This document shows positions 6,483 to 15,361 of a stretch of 41,925 bases of DNA, in pieces. The notes beneath the pieces were generated by a model. The model saw nothing but the letters and a program-made list of their open reading frames with translations. It was not told the origin of the DNA and made no database searches. The position numbers and the translations under genes were made by a program. Position 1 is the first letter of the stretch. Each line of letters opens with the position of its first letter. The stretch is from assembly GCA_903862465.1 (NCBI GenBank), contig CAIOYH010000190.1, positions 1 to 41,925 of the forward strand, given 5' to 3'. The DNA is from an uncultured bacterium (lineage in GTDB: Bacteria > Bacteroidota > Bacteroidia > Bacteroidales > CAIWKO01).

Positions 6483-8495
6483 CTAAGAATCAAACAGTTG
6501 GTCTAGGATGGATTCATCCGCATGATTCGCTACAGTAACCTTCAATTGTGGATTTAGTTCCATCGCCCGTTTGATAGCGAATTCAGCCCCACTATTTCTA
6601 GCCCACGACCGTCTGGCAATACCGTTATTCACATCCCAAAAAAGCATGGACTGCAGTCTTCTTTTAGCATCATGTGAGCCGTCGAGCAACATGCCAAAGC
6701 CGCCATTTATCACCTCTCCCCAACCAACGCCGCCACCATTATGAATAGAAACCCACGTAGCGCCTCGAAAAGAGTCGCCTATCACGTTTTGGATTGCCAT
6801 GTCGGCAGTAAAACGCGACCCGTCATAGATATTCGACGTCTCTCTGTAAGGAGAATCCGTACCTGACACGTCATGATGATCGCGTCCGAGGACGATGGGC
6901 GCGGATATGTCGCCAAGCGCGATGGCACGGTTGAAAGCCTCTGCTATTTTGATGCGCCCGATGGCGTCGGCGTAAAGGATACGTGCTTGTGAACCAACGA
7001 CCAACTTGTTCGCTTTAGCGCCGCGTATCCATCGGATGTTGTCTATCATCTGTTGTTGAATCTCTGGCGGTGATGTTTGAATGATTTCTTCCAATACGCT
7101 GATGGCGATGGCATCTGACTTGTCTAAATCCTCGGGTAGGGAAGAGGTGCACACCCATCGGAAAGGACCGAAGCCGTAGTCGAAACACATCGGACCCATA
7201 ATATCTTGAACATAGCTTGGATAGATAAAATCCCCGTTAGGTTTCATGATGGCGGCGCCTGCTCTGGAAGCTTCCAACAGGAAGGCGTTGCCATAATCGA
7301 AGAAATACATGCCTTTCATTGCCAGTGCGTTGATGGCTATGACTTGTCTGCAAAGAGATGCTTGCACTTTTTCTTTAAACAAGGCTGGATTGTCAGCCAT
7401 CATCACCTTTGATTCTTCAAAACTCAAGCCTACGGGATAATATCCGCCTGCCCAGGGGTTATGCAAGGACGTTTGGTCAGAGCCGATTTCTATAGCGATG
7501 GCGTTCGCCACGAAGGCTTCCCAAAGATCCACGATGTTGCCTTGATACGCCAACGATACGGCTTCTTTCGCCAAGCGTGCCTGAGCGATGCGTGCCAATA
7601 GGAGGTTGATATCCGTATATACTTCGTCAACCCATCCTTGCGAATGACGAGTTTCTACTGCTTTGGGATTGATTTCAGCCACCACGCCTATGGCGCCGGC
7701 TATAACGGCAGCCTTCGGTTGCGCGCCGCTCATGCCCCCCAACCCTGAGGTAACGAACACTTTACCTGCCAAACTTTCCCCTGCCTGCGCAATTTTCCTC
7801 CCGGCGTTCAGTACAGTAATCGTCGTCCCATGGACAATACCCTGCGGACCTATGTACATAAAAGAGCCTGCTGTCATTTGCCCATATTGTGATACGCCTA
7901 GAGCGTTGAACCGTTCCCAATCATCCGGTTGCGAATAGTTTGGAATCATCATCCCGTTGGTAACAACCACGCGTGGTGCGTCGCGATGCGAGGGGAACAA
8001 ACCCATGGGATGTCCCGAATACATAGCAAGCGTTTGCTCGTCGGTCATCGTCGCAAGGTATTGCATCGTAAGCAGATACTGTGCCCAGTTCTGAAACACG
8101 GCTCCGTTGCCGCCGTACGTGATTAGCTCGTGAGGATGTTGCGCTACGGCATCATCCAAGTTGTTGCTCAACATAAGCATGATAGCTCCGGCTTGCACCG
8201 ATTGATGCGGAAAAGCGTCTATCGACCGTGCAAAAATCTTATACGTTGGTCTGAAACGATACATATATATTCTGCCGTAAGTCAACAGCTCTTCGAGGAA
8301 TTCCGGCGCTAAAATGGCGTGATGTTTGGGCTCAAAATAGCGAAGCGCATTGCGTAAGGCGAGCTTTTTTTCTGCTGCGGAAAGAATGTCTTTACGTTTG
8401 GGTGCGTGGTTCACTGTTACGTCGTAAACTGGCGCGGGTGGCAATTTGTCGGGGATGCCGGCTAAGATGGTTTGTTTAAATGTGATACTATCCAT
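6483..8495 (-). CDS. hutU: Urocanate hydratase
   Basis: 670 aa, EC 4.2.1.49. It converts urocanate to imidazolone propionate in histidine breakdown, using tightly bound NAD+ as an electrophile, in the cytosol. Family landmarks include ITYGGNGAVFQNWAQYL, a glycine-rich NAD site SGLGGMSGAQPKAA, FDYGFGPFRWVCTSS (the region with the catalytic Cys), GSQARILYADAIGR and SIHNGGGVGWGEVINGG. It is longer than the roughly 560-aa proteobacterial enzyme, which fits the long form seen in Bacteroidota. No other hut gene is adjacent, so it appears to be transcribed alone from a -7 element at 8512-8519. GC content is visibly higher than in the island to its left. Confidence 0.95.
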   Translation of the reverse strand: MDSITFKQTILAGIPDKLPPAPVYDVTVNHAPKRKDILSAAEKKLALRNALRYFEPKHHAILAPEFLEELLTYGRIYMYRFRPTYKIFARSIDAFPHQSVQAGAIMLMLSNNLDDAVAQHPHELITYGGNGAVFQNWAQYLLTMQYLATMTDEQTLAMYSGHPMGLFPSHRDAPRVVVTNGMMIPNYSQPDDWERFNALGVSQYGQMTAGSFMYIGPQGIVHGTTITVLNAGRKIAQAGESLAGKVFVTSGLGGMSGAQPKAAVIAGAIGVVAEINPKAVETRHSQGWVDEVYTDINLLLARIAQARLAKEAVSLAYQGNIVDLWEAFVANAIAIEIGSDQTSLHNPWAGGYYPVGLSFEESKVMMADNPALFKEKVQASLCRQVIAINALAMKGMYFFDYGNAFLLEASRAGAAIMKPNGDFIYPSYVQDIMGPMCFDYGFGPFRWVCTSSLPEDLDKSDAIAISVLEEIIQTSPPEIQQQMIDNIRWIRGAKANKLVVGSQARILYADAIGRIKIAEAFNRAIALGDISAPIVLGRDHHDVSGTDSPYRETSNIYDGSRFTADMAIQNVIGDSFRGATWVSIHNGGGVGWGEVINGGFGMLLDGSHDAKRRLQSMLFWDVNNGIARRSWARNSGAEFAIKRAMELNPQLKVTVANHADESILDQLFDS

Positions 8496-8511
8496 GGTGA
8501 ATATTTTTCGG

Positions 8512-8519
8512 CAAAATTA
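8512..8519 (-). promoter_or_regulatory. hutU promoter -7 element
   Basis: Read on the minus strand this is TAATTTTG, a perfect match to the Bacteroidota TAnnTTTG -7 box, 17 bases upstream of the hutU ATG. No convincing -33 TTTG is seen at the usual spacing. Confidence 0.5.
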
Positions 8520-8686
8520 CAATATTTCGCCATAAATTAGTAAGCTGAGGCAAATAATTTTGATGCTTTTTTTATTTCTGTGGATGGGAAGCTCAAATCA
8601 ACCATGGCAATAAAAAAATGAGTTCATCCGTTAGCTTAGGTATTCCATGAATTCGTGATACTTTAGTATTTATAAATGATGAACTG

Positions 8687-9265
8687 ATGAATTATTTGGC
8701 ACATGCATATCTTTCTTTTGATGATAAAGATGTATTGATTGGCAACTTCATAGCCGACACCGTGAAAGGCAATGCCCATCGCTATTCCGACGAGATTCGA
8801 AAGGGAATCCGCCTGCATCATAAGATAGATGCCTTCACCGATTCCAATTTTTATTTCAAAGAAAGCGTGAAAAGGATAGACCATAAGTTTGGCTTATATG
8901 GCACTATCATTGTTGACATGTTTTACGATCATTTTTTGGCAGCGAATTGGAGTCGTTTTCACCAAGATTCCTTGCCACGCTTCGCCCAAAGGGTTTATGC
9001 CGCAGTCTTAACGGAATATCCTATCTTACCCATGCGTATGAAGCGGATGTTGCCTCACATGATGTCCTCCAACTGGCTTGTCTATTATGCTGATGCGAAT
9101 AGCTTCAAGAATTTCTTCAGGGGATTAGCCACCCGAACGCGTTTCGCCCCCAACCTCCACGAAGCTGCGGAAGAAATCCACATTCATTATCAAGACCTAA
9201 ACGATGATTTCTTGAAGTTTATGGATGAAATGATACCTTATGTAAAGAATTTGCAAGATTATTGA
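8687..9265 (+). CDS. acpH: Acyl carrier protein phosphodiesterase (AcpH, DUF479)
   Basis: 192 aa, the usual length of AcpH. The enzyme removes the 4'-phosphopantetheine arm from holo-ACP and is metal dependent and cytosolic. Recognisable blocks are MNYLAHAYLS at the N-terminus, LIGNFIADTVKG (residues about 16-27), GIRLHHKIDAFTDS (about 40-53) and VDMFYDHFLAANW, which supply the conserved His/Asp metal ligands of the HD-like fold. The start at 8687 gives the canonical N-terminus. It is a single gene between the divergent hutU and ssrA on the same strand. The 190-base gap to hutU holds no other gene. Confidence 0.9.
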   Translation: MNYLAHAYLSFDDKDVLIGNFIADTVKGNAHRYSDEIRKGIRLHHKIDAFTDSNFYFKESVKRIDHKFGLYGTIIVDMFYDHFLAANWSRFHQDSLPRFAQRVYAAVLTEYPILPMRMKRMLPHMMSSNWLVYYADANSFKNFFRGLATRTRFAPNLHEAAEEIHIHYQDLNDDFLKFMDEMIPYVKNLQDY

Positions 9266-9297
9266 CGCAAAGCGATACACATCTGCAAAAAATGTTG

Positions 9298-9305
9298 TAT
9301 CTTTG
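9298..9305 (+). promoter_or_regulatory. ssrA promoter -7 element
   Basis: TATCTTTG is a perfect TAnnTTTG -7 box, placed 10 bases upstream of the first base of mature tmRNA (9316). No clear -33 match is visible. Confidence 0.6.
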
Positions 9306-9315
9306 CAAACATCAA

Positions 9316-9683
9316 GGGGCTGACCGGTTTTGACAGCGGGGCTAGTGGACTTGTAAGCATGTCGGGCGTTGTGAATATTGCCCGTTAACACGAATTCTCA
9401 CGCCACACAAATGGCAACGATTACAATTACGCCTTAGCTGCTTAGTTTAGAACTAGGCGGTGGCTGCTTCCCGGGAAACTCTGTTCTGCTGTGTCCCGTA
9501 AGAAGCATCGTAAATGCAGAACTAGCTTGTGCAGCGCCCTGATGTATGAGTGAAATTAAAGGGGATACGGTTGTGGTAAGACGGTTCTTTTCTAGCCCCC
9601 TCCCGACAATTAATTAAGGACTACGCATGTAGAAAGCACTTCTGCTACTTGTTTGGACGAGGGTTCGAATCCCTCCAGCTCCA
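9316..9683 (+). ncRNA. ssrA: Transfer-messenger RNA (tmRNA)
   Basis: It rescues stalled ribosomes by trans-translation. The 5' end GGGGCTGACCGG pairs with the 3' end CCTCCAGCTCC to make the tRNA-like acceptor arm, and GGGTTCGAATCCC at 9661-9673 is the T arm. The 3' CCA is not encoded: the sequence after the discriminator A (9683) is CGA. The most likely tag frame runs from GGC at 9413 to the TAG at 9443-9445 and encodes GNDYNYALAA, ending in the hydrophobic LAA degron expected for ClpXP-type proteolysis. The resume codon is assigned by analogy with other tmRNAs. The pseudoknot-rich region 9446-9600 is GC-rich as expected. Confidence 0.95.
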
Positions 9684-9687
9684 CGAA

Positions 9688-9723
9688 AAACTCGCTTGAA
9701 TATTAATATTTTCAAGCGAGTTT
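9688..9723. terminator. Strong hairpin terminator after ssrA
   Basis: A perfect 13-bp stem, AAACTCGCTTGAA paired with TTCAAGCGAGTTT, closes on a 10-base AT loop starting 5 bases after the tmRNA. With T- and A-rich flanks on both sides it could serve both ssrA (plus) and the cytochrome gene ending at 9830 (minus). The gap 9724-9829 holds nothing else recognisable. Confidence 0.85.
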
Positions 9724-9829
9724 ACTTTATCTACACACATATCTATAAACATTATTTGGTCTTAATTTCCTTTACTAAAAAGAAATTGGATCGCCGGAAG
9801 TTTTAACTCGTTTGGTTTTGCCATCTATC

Positions 9830-11521
9830 CTAATAACTCAAGCCCGAATGTTTCTTTCCATGACAAGTAAGATAGCACTTGCCATGATTTTCGCCCGTAT
9901 CTTCATAGCGCAACAACCCGTCGGCTTCCTGAGCAAAACCTTTGCCAGTGTTGAAATTAATAAGATGAGTGCTACTCTGAGGACTTGCCTGACTGCTACT
10001 AATGCCGTGGGAATCGTGACATGCCACACACGAAATGGCTTGCTGCGCCACATGCAATTTGTGATACGCAAACGTTTGGTCGCTCAAAATGGAGTTCCTG
10101 TCATGACAGCTATAACAAAGGGCATAAGCCATCACCGATTCAGGCGAATACGCTGAGCGATTATAATTGGATTTCAATATCTGTGGATATATAGAGCCAT
10201 GCGGACCGGCAGGCGAATTGGCGCCATCACTAGTATGACAATCGGAACAATAAATCATGCTCGTGGTGGTCAAAGGAGAAATCAAACTCGGCACATTATT
10301 ATTTTTGCCGATAGCCGCCACGGGATGATATGAATAGTTTCCCGGGTCAAACTCCATCCGAACATTATTTTGTGCAATCACGTGTGTTACTGAACTGGGT
10401 GTGACAGCATTTTGCGAATGGCAACGATAGCATATTTCGTATTCATAAGCCACCGATTCCACCACCGTGCCTGCCTGCGATATGCCTTGAACTCCTGCAT
10501 TCGAAGCTTTTACATTGGGGGCAGTGGCGTCTGCATGTTTGGCAGCATGTGCATTATGACAATCGGAACACTCCACATGTTTATCTTTGGGTATGCCCAC
10601 TTCAATCGGATTATGCACTCCAACATATCCCGAAACATTATGCCGATATGATTTCACAAACTGCTGCTGAATATTGGTTGTTGCTACATTGCCGTTATGA
10701 CAATCATAGCAATTGTCTTCTTCTTTGCGATATTTCATTAAGCGTTCTTTGCCACCCGCATTATGAGGATTGTGGCAATTTTCGCAAGCATTGGTAGCCA
10801 CAGTGGTATATGGGGTATGAAACCATGGATTTTCACCATTCCCATTCCAAGTATTGTTGGATGTTTGGTGGGAACTTGCCATCCAATTATTAGTTTTATG
10901 ACAAGAAAGACATAGGTTGGATGATTGATTTGTAGCCACAAGAAAATTATTATAAATGTCCTTATGCGGATCGTGACAGGAGGTGCATTGCAGTTTCCCT
11001 TTTTCAAGTTGCACCGGAAACATTATATCCGTAGGCTTGTTTAACTCTTTATCTTTTACAGCAAGGGCAGCATCATACACAAATGAAATTGGGTGGTCGT
11101 CAGATAAATCCGTAGTCAAATTTGATTTGCCGATGGGCATAGTAGTCACACCTTTATTAAATTCAACACCGGGTTTCGAAATAAGATTGCCCAAAGCTAT
11201 AGTTCCGTCATGACACGACAGGCATAAAATTGAAGAGCCATCAGGCTGTCCGGGCAAAGCATCTAAGGTAGAACTATTGTATAATAAATAAGCTGCTCCC
11301 GATTTATTTCTATTCCAAAGGGGAGCAATAGGCGCAGATGTATGAGTGGTATGGCAAAAAATGCAAATCTCCGATTCGCTTTGAGCTTTTATAGTTCCCG
11401 GACCTCTTACGGAAAGATTATGAACAGAATTTACCACCGATTGTCCGCTAACCATAAAAGGAATTAAAAACAAAAAAAGTAGATAGTGTTTTTGCATAGC
11501 TTTCTTATTTTTTATCATCAT
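9830..11521 (-). CDS. Secreted dodecaheme c-type cytochrome (doubled CXXCH type)
   Basis: 563 aa with an N-terminal signal peptide (HYLLFLFLIPFMVSGQ). There are eleven CXXCH heme sites and a twelfth, CX3CH (CYLTCHG), close to the C-terminus. Sites come in pairs with many CHxPH and CHDxH extensions, as in the doubled CXXCH (PF09699) class, which stacks hemes for long-range electron transfer. The first ~225 residues align with the whole 219-aa cytochrome at 12857, and the last ~250 align with the C-terminus of the 1761-aa cytochrome at 20792. The start at 11521 overlaps the upstream NHL gene by 17 bases. An alternative ATG at 11497 would leave a 7-base gap and a shorter signal peptide. No T9SS sorting domain is visible, so it may be periplasmic or surface-exposed. 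Its electron partner is unknown. Confidence 0.85.
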   Translation of the reverse strand: MMIKNKKAMQKHYLLFLFLIPFMVSGQSVVNSVHNLSVRGPGTIKAQSESEICIFCHTTHTSAPIAPLWNRNKSGAAYLLYNSSTLDALPGQPDGSSILCLSCHDGTIALGNLISKPGVEFNKGVTTMPIGKSNLTTDLSDDHPISFVYDAALAVKDKELNKPTDIMFPVQLEKGKLQCTSCHDPHKDIYNNFLVATNQSSNLCLSCHKTNNWMASSHQTSNNTWNGNGENPWFHTPYTTVATNACENCHNPHNAGGKERLMKYRKEEDNCYDCHNGNVATTNIQQQFVKSYRHNVSGYVGVHNPIEVGIPKDKHVECSDCHNAHAAKHADATAPNVKASNAGVQGISQAGTVVESVAYEYEICYRCHSQNAVTPSSVTHVIAQNNVRMEFDPGNYSYHPVAAIGKNNNVPSLISPLTTTSMIYCSDCHTSDGANSPAGPHGSIYPQILKSNYNRSAYSPESVMAYALCYSCHDRNSILSDQTFAYHKLHVAQQAISCVACHDSHGISSSQASPQSSTHLINFNTGKGFAQEADGLLRYEDTGENHGKCYLTCHGKKHSGLSY

Positions 11522-12521
11522 ATTTTAATTGAAAAATCTGTACTCTTGAATTATAACTGTCTGCAATATAAATAAAATCTTTCTTATCAATAAATATGCC
11601 CACCGGCATCCAAAATTCACCTTGATAGCGTCCTTGAGAACCAAAATTATATAAAAACATTCCTGATTTATCAAAAATCTGAACACTGTTAAACAAGGCA
11701 TCCACCACATAAATATTACCTCGGGAGTCGGTTGCTATTCCTTTCGGGCGGGCTAAATAACCTGTTGCATCTCCTATCTTCCCAAAACTCGAAACAAAAG
11801 ACCCATTTTTATCCAATATTTGTATGCGGAAGTTAAGGGCATCCACAATATAAGCTGTTCCTGTATTATCTATCCAAATAAATGTAGGATAATTAAACTC
11901 CAAGTTGCCGTTGCCTCTTTGCCCAATTCGTCTCAACAATTTTCCTTTACTATTTAAAATAGATATCCTATGTGCAGCGGTTTCAACAACCCAAATCTCA
12001 TCTGTAGCATTTGAATAGGCTATTCCGGTGGGCTGCATCAAATCGAGCGAATCGTTGAGAGTTGATAATTCTGTTTTGTCTTCATTAATCTTGTATATTT
12101 TTTTTAAGTGGGAGTCCGTAAAAAGAATTCCACCATCTTTAAAATTGCATATTCCCACCATAGAGGTGAAATCGGTAAATCTTTTTCGTAGATGTTTTGG
12201 GACATCAAAAGACATATTTTGAATTTGAAATATAAGTCCGTTTGCCTGATCTATCACCATAAAAGTGTCAGGATTTGAAGCTACCACATTCATGGGTTTG
12301 TTAATATTCGGAATATTTCTCTTGCCAAACACAACATTTTTAAACTTTTCACCTTTACTAGAAACTACCTTATCCGTTTTTAAAGAAGGAAATTCTTTCA
12401 CCCAACTAATATAACTATCATTCCTAAAATTCCTGCCAACAACAGAGTCTTGTGCTAAAACACCATTGGCTGTGATGAAGCAAAAGAATGGAAGTAATAT
12501 AAAATAATGTGTTGCTTTCAA
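11505..12521 (-). CDS. Secreted NHL-repeat beta-propeller protein
   Basis: 338 aa with a signal peptide (HYFILLPFFCFITANGVLAQ). From about residue 90 on it has repeated NHL blades of the form P.GIA...G.IYVVDA.NsRVQIFD, for example ARPKGIATDSRGNIYVVDA and NFRIQILDKNG. These fit a six-bladed propeller, which serves as a binding scaffold rather than a typical enzyme. It is the first gene of a two-gene unit with the dodecaheme cytochrome, and the two frames overlap. A -7 element lies at 12553-12560. Two other cytochrome units in this window also begin with an NHL gene, so a role in docking or assembling cytochromes is a reasonable inference. Confidence 0.85.
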   Translation of the reverse strand: MKATHYFILLPFFCFITANGVLAQDSVVGRNFRNDSYISWVKEFPSLKTDKVVSSKGEKFKNVVFGKRNIPNINKPMNVVASNPDTFMVIDQANGLIFQIQNMSFDVPKHLRKRFTDFTSMVGICNFKDGGILFTDSHLKKIYKINEDKTELSTLNDSLDLMQPTGIAYSNATDEIWVVETAAHRISILNSKGKLLRRIGQRGNGNLEFNYPTFIWIDNTGTAYIVDALNFRIQILDKNGSFVSSFGKIGDATGYLARPKGIATDSRGNIYVVDALFNSVQIFDKSGMFLYNFGSQGRYQGEFWMPVGIFIDKKDFIYIADSYNSRVQIFQLKYDDKK

Positions 12522-12552
12522 AACAAAAGTATTAATTTCGGATTTATAACTG

Positions 12553-12560
12553 CAAAATTA
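12553..12560 (-). promoter_or_regulatory. -7 element of the NHL/dodecaheme unit
   Basis: TAATTTTG on the minus strand, a perfect TAnnTTTG, sits 31 bases upstream of the ATG at 12521. The 335-base divergent region 12522-12856 otherwise holds only a second -7 element for the plus-strand gene. Confidence 0.5.
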
Positions 12561-12787
12561 AAAAAATAAATTAAACAGATTGAATTATTGTTCACAGCAA
12601 AATTCTCTCTTCGGAATAATTTGGATTACAGAAATAGGTACTAGAACACCTAAATAACAGATAATATGTTATGTAAATAACTATACTATTTTTTCTGGAG
12701 ATATATGCATTAAAAGTAAGAGTGTTAAGTTTTCTAAATTTTGACAAATATCAGCTAAAACTTTAATGCGCCAACTGTGGAATGTAG

Positions 12788-12795
12788 TATCTTTG
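12788..12795 (+). promoter_or_regulatory. -7 element of the tetraheme gene
   Basis: TATCTTTG, a perfect TAnnTTTG, lies 61 bases upstream of the ATG at 12857. A weak upstream candidate TTTA is at 12762-12765, 22 bases away. It is divergent from the promoter at 12553-12560. Confidence 0.5.
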
Positions 12796-12856
12796 TAAAA
12801 ATTTTCAATTTGCCGGAAAAAGAAAATGAACAATTAAATCTAATACTAACTTAAAA

Positions 12857-13516
12857 ATGAAAACAATGAAAATTAGAACATTTATTTTAGGAGTTGCATT
12901 AGCGACTTTAGCTCAGGTATCCTTTGGGCAGATTACTGGAACACCACATGACATGTCGAGCCATTTGTGGAACACAGGAACCACAAACAAATTATGTGGA
13001 ACATGTCACACACCCCACAACTCTATGACAATATCGCAAGCTCCTTTATGGAGTCACGATACGACAACATCTTCTTACACGATGTACACGAGTGCAGTTT
13101 CTTCAACATTTAATGCTACACCCGGAACAAGACCTGATGGAAATTCAAAATTATGTTTAAGCTGCCATGACGGTACAGTTGCTTTGAATGATTTTATTGG
13201 TGCTCAGGCTCCTGTAAGTGGTACTTTGGGAACAGAATATCCCGGTACAACTACTTTAATAGGAACTAACCTTTCAAACGACCATCCAATATCATTTACA
13301 TATGATGCAACATTAGCCACAACCGATGGTGGATTATACAATCCTGTAACTACACTGTCGGGCTTATCTTCAGGTGGTCATATTGATGATGACATGTTAT
13401 ACAATCACAAAATGCAATGTGCATCGTGCCACAATCCACACAACAACACTTATACAAAATTCCAAAGAATGTCGAACAATGCAAGTCAGCTTTGTTTAAA
13501 ATGTCACAACAAATAA
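12857..13516 (+). CDS. Secreted tetraheme c-type cytochrome
   Basis: 219 aa with a clear signal peptide (ILGVALATLAQVSFGQ). Four CXXCH sites are present: CGTCHTPHNS, CLSCHDGT, CASCHNPH and CLKCHNK, the last at the very C-terminus. Shared landmarks PDGxSxLCLSCHDGTxAL and LSxDHPISFxYDAxLA show that it is a stand-alone version of the N-terminal ~225 residues of the dodecaheme protein encoded divergently at 9830-11521. It has its own promoter and a strong terminator (13545-13570), so it can be regulated apart from both neighbouring cytochrome units. It is probably a periplasmic or surface electron carrier. Confidence 0.9.
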   Translation: MKTMKIRTFILGVALATLAQVSFGQITGTPHDMSSHLWNTGTTNKLCGTCHTPHNSMTISQAPLWSHDTTTSSYTMYTSAVSSTFNATPGTRPDGNSKLCLSCHDGTVALNDFIGAQAPVSGTLGTEYPGTTTLIGTNLSNDHPISFTYDATLATTDGGLYNPVTTLSGLSSGGHIDDDMLYNHKMQCASCHNPHNNTYTKFQRMSNNASQLCLKCHNK

Positions 13517-13544
13517 GATTGTTTTAAAATTAGTAAAGTTAAAT

Positions 13545-13570
13545 AAAAAAGGTGTAATTACACCTTTTTT
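13545..13570 (+). terminator. Rho-independent terminator after the tetraheme gene
   Basis: A perfect palindrome GGTGTAATTACACC is flanked by six A (13545-13550) and six T (13565-13570), 29 bases after the stop codon. The symmetric A and T tracts make it potentially bidirectional. Confidence 0.9.
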
Positions 13571-13587
13571 ATTTTATATCCAACTCA

Positions 13588-13619
13588 TTTGGCGGAACTC
13601 AAATAGTATTTAATTTTTG
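13588..13619 (+). promoter_or_regulatory. Promoter of the porin-cytochrome operon
   Basis: TTTG at 13588-13591, a 20-base gap and AATTTTTG at 13612-13619 (one mismatch to TAnnTTTG) form a good Bacteroidota promoter. Transcription would start at about 13626. This favours the second ATG (13646) over ATG 13625 as the start of the next gene. Confidence 0.5.
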
Positions 13620-13624
13620 CACAG

Positions 13625-14767
13625 ATGGATAAATTTTTATCAAAAATGAATAACTCAGTGTATCGTTATATTCTTTTTTTTGTCTTAGCAGTAATTCTTT
13701 ACTCCTGCAATAAACACGTAGTCCCCCAGGGTACTATAATTTACCCCATTCCGCCTGATACGGCAAGAATTCAATTTCTTACTCGTTATAGTGGTTCGCA
13801 GGATATAGTAAAGCAGTCGAAATTTACCAAATTTATTTTAGGCGAAAACAAACCATTGACCATTTTCAAGCCTTATGGAGTGGCTATCCACAATGGGAAA
13901 ATTTATGTTTGCGATAATGGGATTGCCGGGGTAGAGATAATAGGCTTGGAGAACAAAACCTTCAGTTATTTTGTTCCCAAAGGCAATGGTCAACTAAAAA
14001 GCCCTTTGAATTGCAATCTCGACGAAAAAGATAATTTATATATTGCAGATGGCGATAGAAAACAAATAGTGGTATTTGACAATAAAGGAGCATATTTGAA
14101 TTCGTTTGGGGAGAAGGAGAAGTTTAAACCAACAGACGTATTTATATATGGAAACAAGATTTGGGTTGCAAACGTACTGAACAATAAAATTTATGTTTAC
14201 GACAAAGATTCAATAGGCAAGTTATTATTCACATTTCCGGAAGCGGCACAAGGCGATGAGGACTATTTATATTCTCCTGTAAATCTATTTGTACAAAACG
14301 ATAAAGTATATGTGTCAGACCTCGGTGGATTTAATGTAAAGGTGTTTGACATTAGTGGAAAATATTTGCAGACCATTGGAAGCTTTGGAAATAGTCCGGG
14401 GCAGTTTAGCCGAAATAAAGGAATTTGTGCTGACAAGAATGGCAACATTTATGTGGTGGATGCAAGTTTTGAGAATGCTCAGATATTTAATAAAGAAGGA
14501 AAGCTTTTAATGGCTTTTGGAGGACCTTATAACAGGCAAGGAGATATGTGGCTGCCTGCCAAAATTACGTTGGATTATGATAATCTCGCCTATTTTCAAC
14601 AGTATGTGAATCCTAAGTATAGATTAAAATATATATTGTTGGTCACAAATCAGTACGGTCCCGATAAATTGTCTGTCTATGGTGCTATTGAATTGAATCC
14701 AAATTATAAGGCAGGAGCCAACAATACATCACAACCTATAGAAAAGAAAAAAAATAAAAAGAATTAA
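13625..14767 (+). CDS. NHL-repeat lipoprotein heading the porin-cytochrome operon
   Basis: 380 aa from ATG 13625. ATG 13646 may be the true start, because the promoter would begin transcription close to 13626. A hydrophobic stretch ends in a lipobox (VILYSC), so the protein is probably anchored in a membrane by lipid. Repeated NHL blades follow, including KPYGVAIHNGKIYVCDNG, LYIADGDRKQIVVFDNKG and FSRNKGICADKNGNIYVVDA, a six-bladed propeller fold. The C-terminus is Lys-rich (EKKKNKKN). It is followed after 21 bases by a pentaheme lipoprotein, then by a beta-barrel and a nonaheme gene. The likely role is a scaffold or docking partner in this complex; no enzymatic motif is seen. Confidence 0.85.
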   Translation: MDKFLSKMNNSVYRYILFFVLAVILYSCNKHVVPQGTIIYPIPPDTARIQFLTRYSGSQDIVKQSKFTKFILGENKPLTIFKPYGVAIHNGKIYVCDNGIAGVEIIGLENKTFSYFVPKGNGQLKSPLNCNLDEKDNLYIADGDRKQIVVFDNKGAYLNSFGEKEKFKPTDVFIYGNKIWVANVLNNKIYVYDKDSIGKLLFTFPEAAQGDEDYLYSPVNLFVQNDKVYVSDLGGFNVKVFDISGKYLQTIGSFGNSPGQFSRNKGICADKNGNIYVVDASFENAQIFNKEGKLLMAFGGPYNRQGDMWLPAKITLDYDNLAYFQQYVNPKYRLKYILLVTNQYGPDKLSVYGAIELNPNYKAGANNTSQPIEKKKNKKN

Positions 14768-14788
14768 TAGTTTTATTACGTTTAGAGG

Positions 14789-15358
14789 ATGCTGAAAGGA
14801 TTCAAAAAAAACATAAACTACCTAATTTTATTTGCTCTTGTTGCAGCGTTTACTTGCTGTTCGCCAAAGAATAAGTTTAAGGTACTTTCGTTTTTATTTG
14901 ATGGCGTTCCGCAAGAGGTTGTTTCGGATAGCATTTCAAAACCTATTAAGGCAATTGTTGTTGACACCTCTACTAATAAGGAAGTAGTAGCAGAAATCAA
15001 GACTACAGCTTCGATTCACCCTCCATTTAAGGAGAATAACTGCAAAGCTTGTCATGATCAATACGCTGTAAGTTTCTCTTCCGCTCCTTTACAAAAAATC
15101 TGTTATCAATGTCATGATGATTTTGGAACGAAATTTACGTTTCTGCACGGACCTGTTGCAAGCGGCTATTGTATCGGATGTCATAATCCACACAATGCTG
15201 ATTTTCCCAAACTATTGAAACGAAAAGATCAAGATGTTTGTTTATATTGCCATACTATAAAAGACATTAAACAAAATGAAGTTCATACAGATATTGGAAC
15301 AGCAAATTGTACGGAATGTCATAATCCACACGGTGGGGATAATCAATATTTCTTATAA
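14789..15358 (+). CDS. Pentaheme c-type cytochrome, lipoprotein
   Basis: 189 aa. Its signal peptide ends in AAFTCCSP, consistent with a lipobox cysteine. Five CXXCH motifs lie in the C-terminal half: CKACHDQ, CYQCHDD, CIGCHNPH, CLYCHT and CTECHNPHG. Between anchor and hemes is KVLSFLFDGVP, a motif that I associate with cytochromes encoded beside outer-membrane barrels in Bacteroidota and Deltaproteobacteria; this is recall, not a search. It ends 3 bases before the next ATG, so it is tightly coupled to the beta-barrel gene. The likely position is the inner face of the outer membrane, feeding electrons into the barrel-bound complex. Confidence 0.85.
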   Translation: MLKGFKKNINYLILFALVAAFTCCSPKNKFKVLSFLFDGVPQEVVSDSISKPIKAIVVDTSTNKEVVAEIKTTASIHPPFKENNCKACHDQYAVSFSSAPLQKICYQCHDDFGTKFTFLHGPVASGYCIGCHNPHNADFPKLLKRKDQDVCLYCHTIKDIKQNEVHTDIGTANCTECHNPHGGDNQYFL

Positions 15359-15361
15359 TTC

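Noticed and set aside
6311-6493. 60-aa minus-strand frame after hutU
   Set aside because: It overlaps the hutU 3' end, runs through dispersed repeats, and has no recognisable features.
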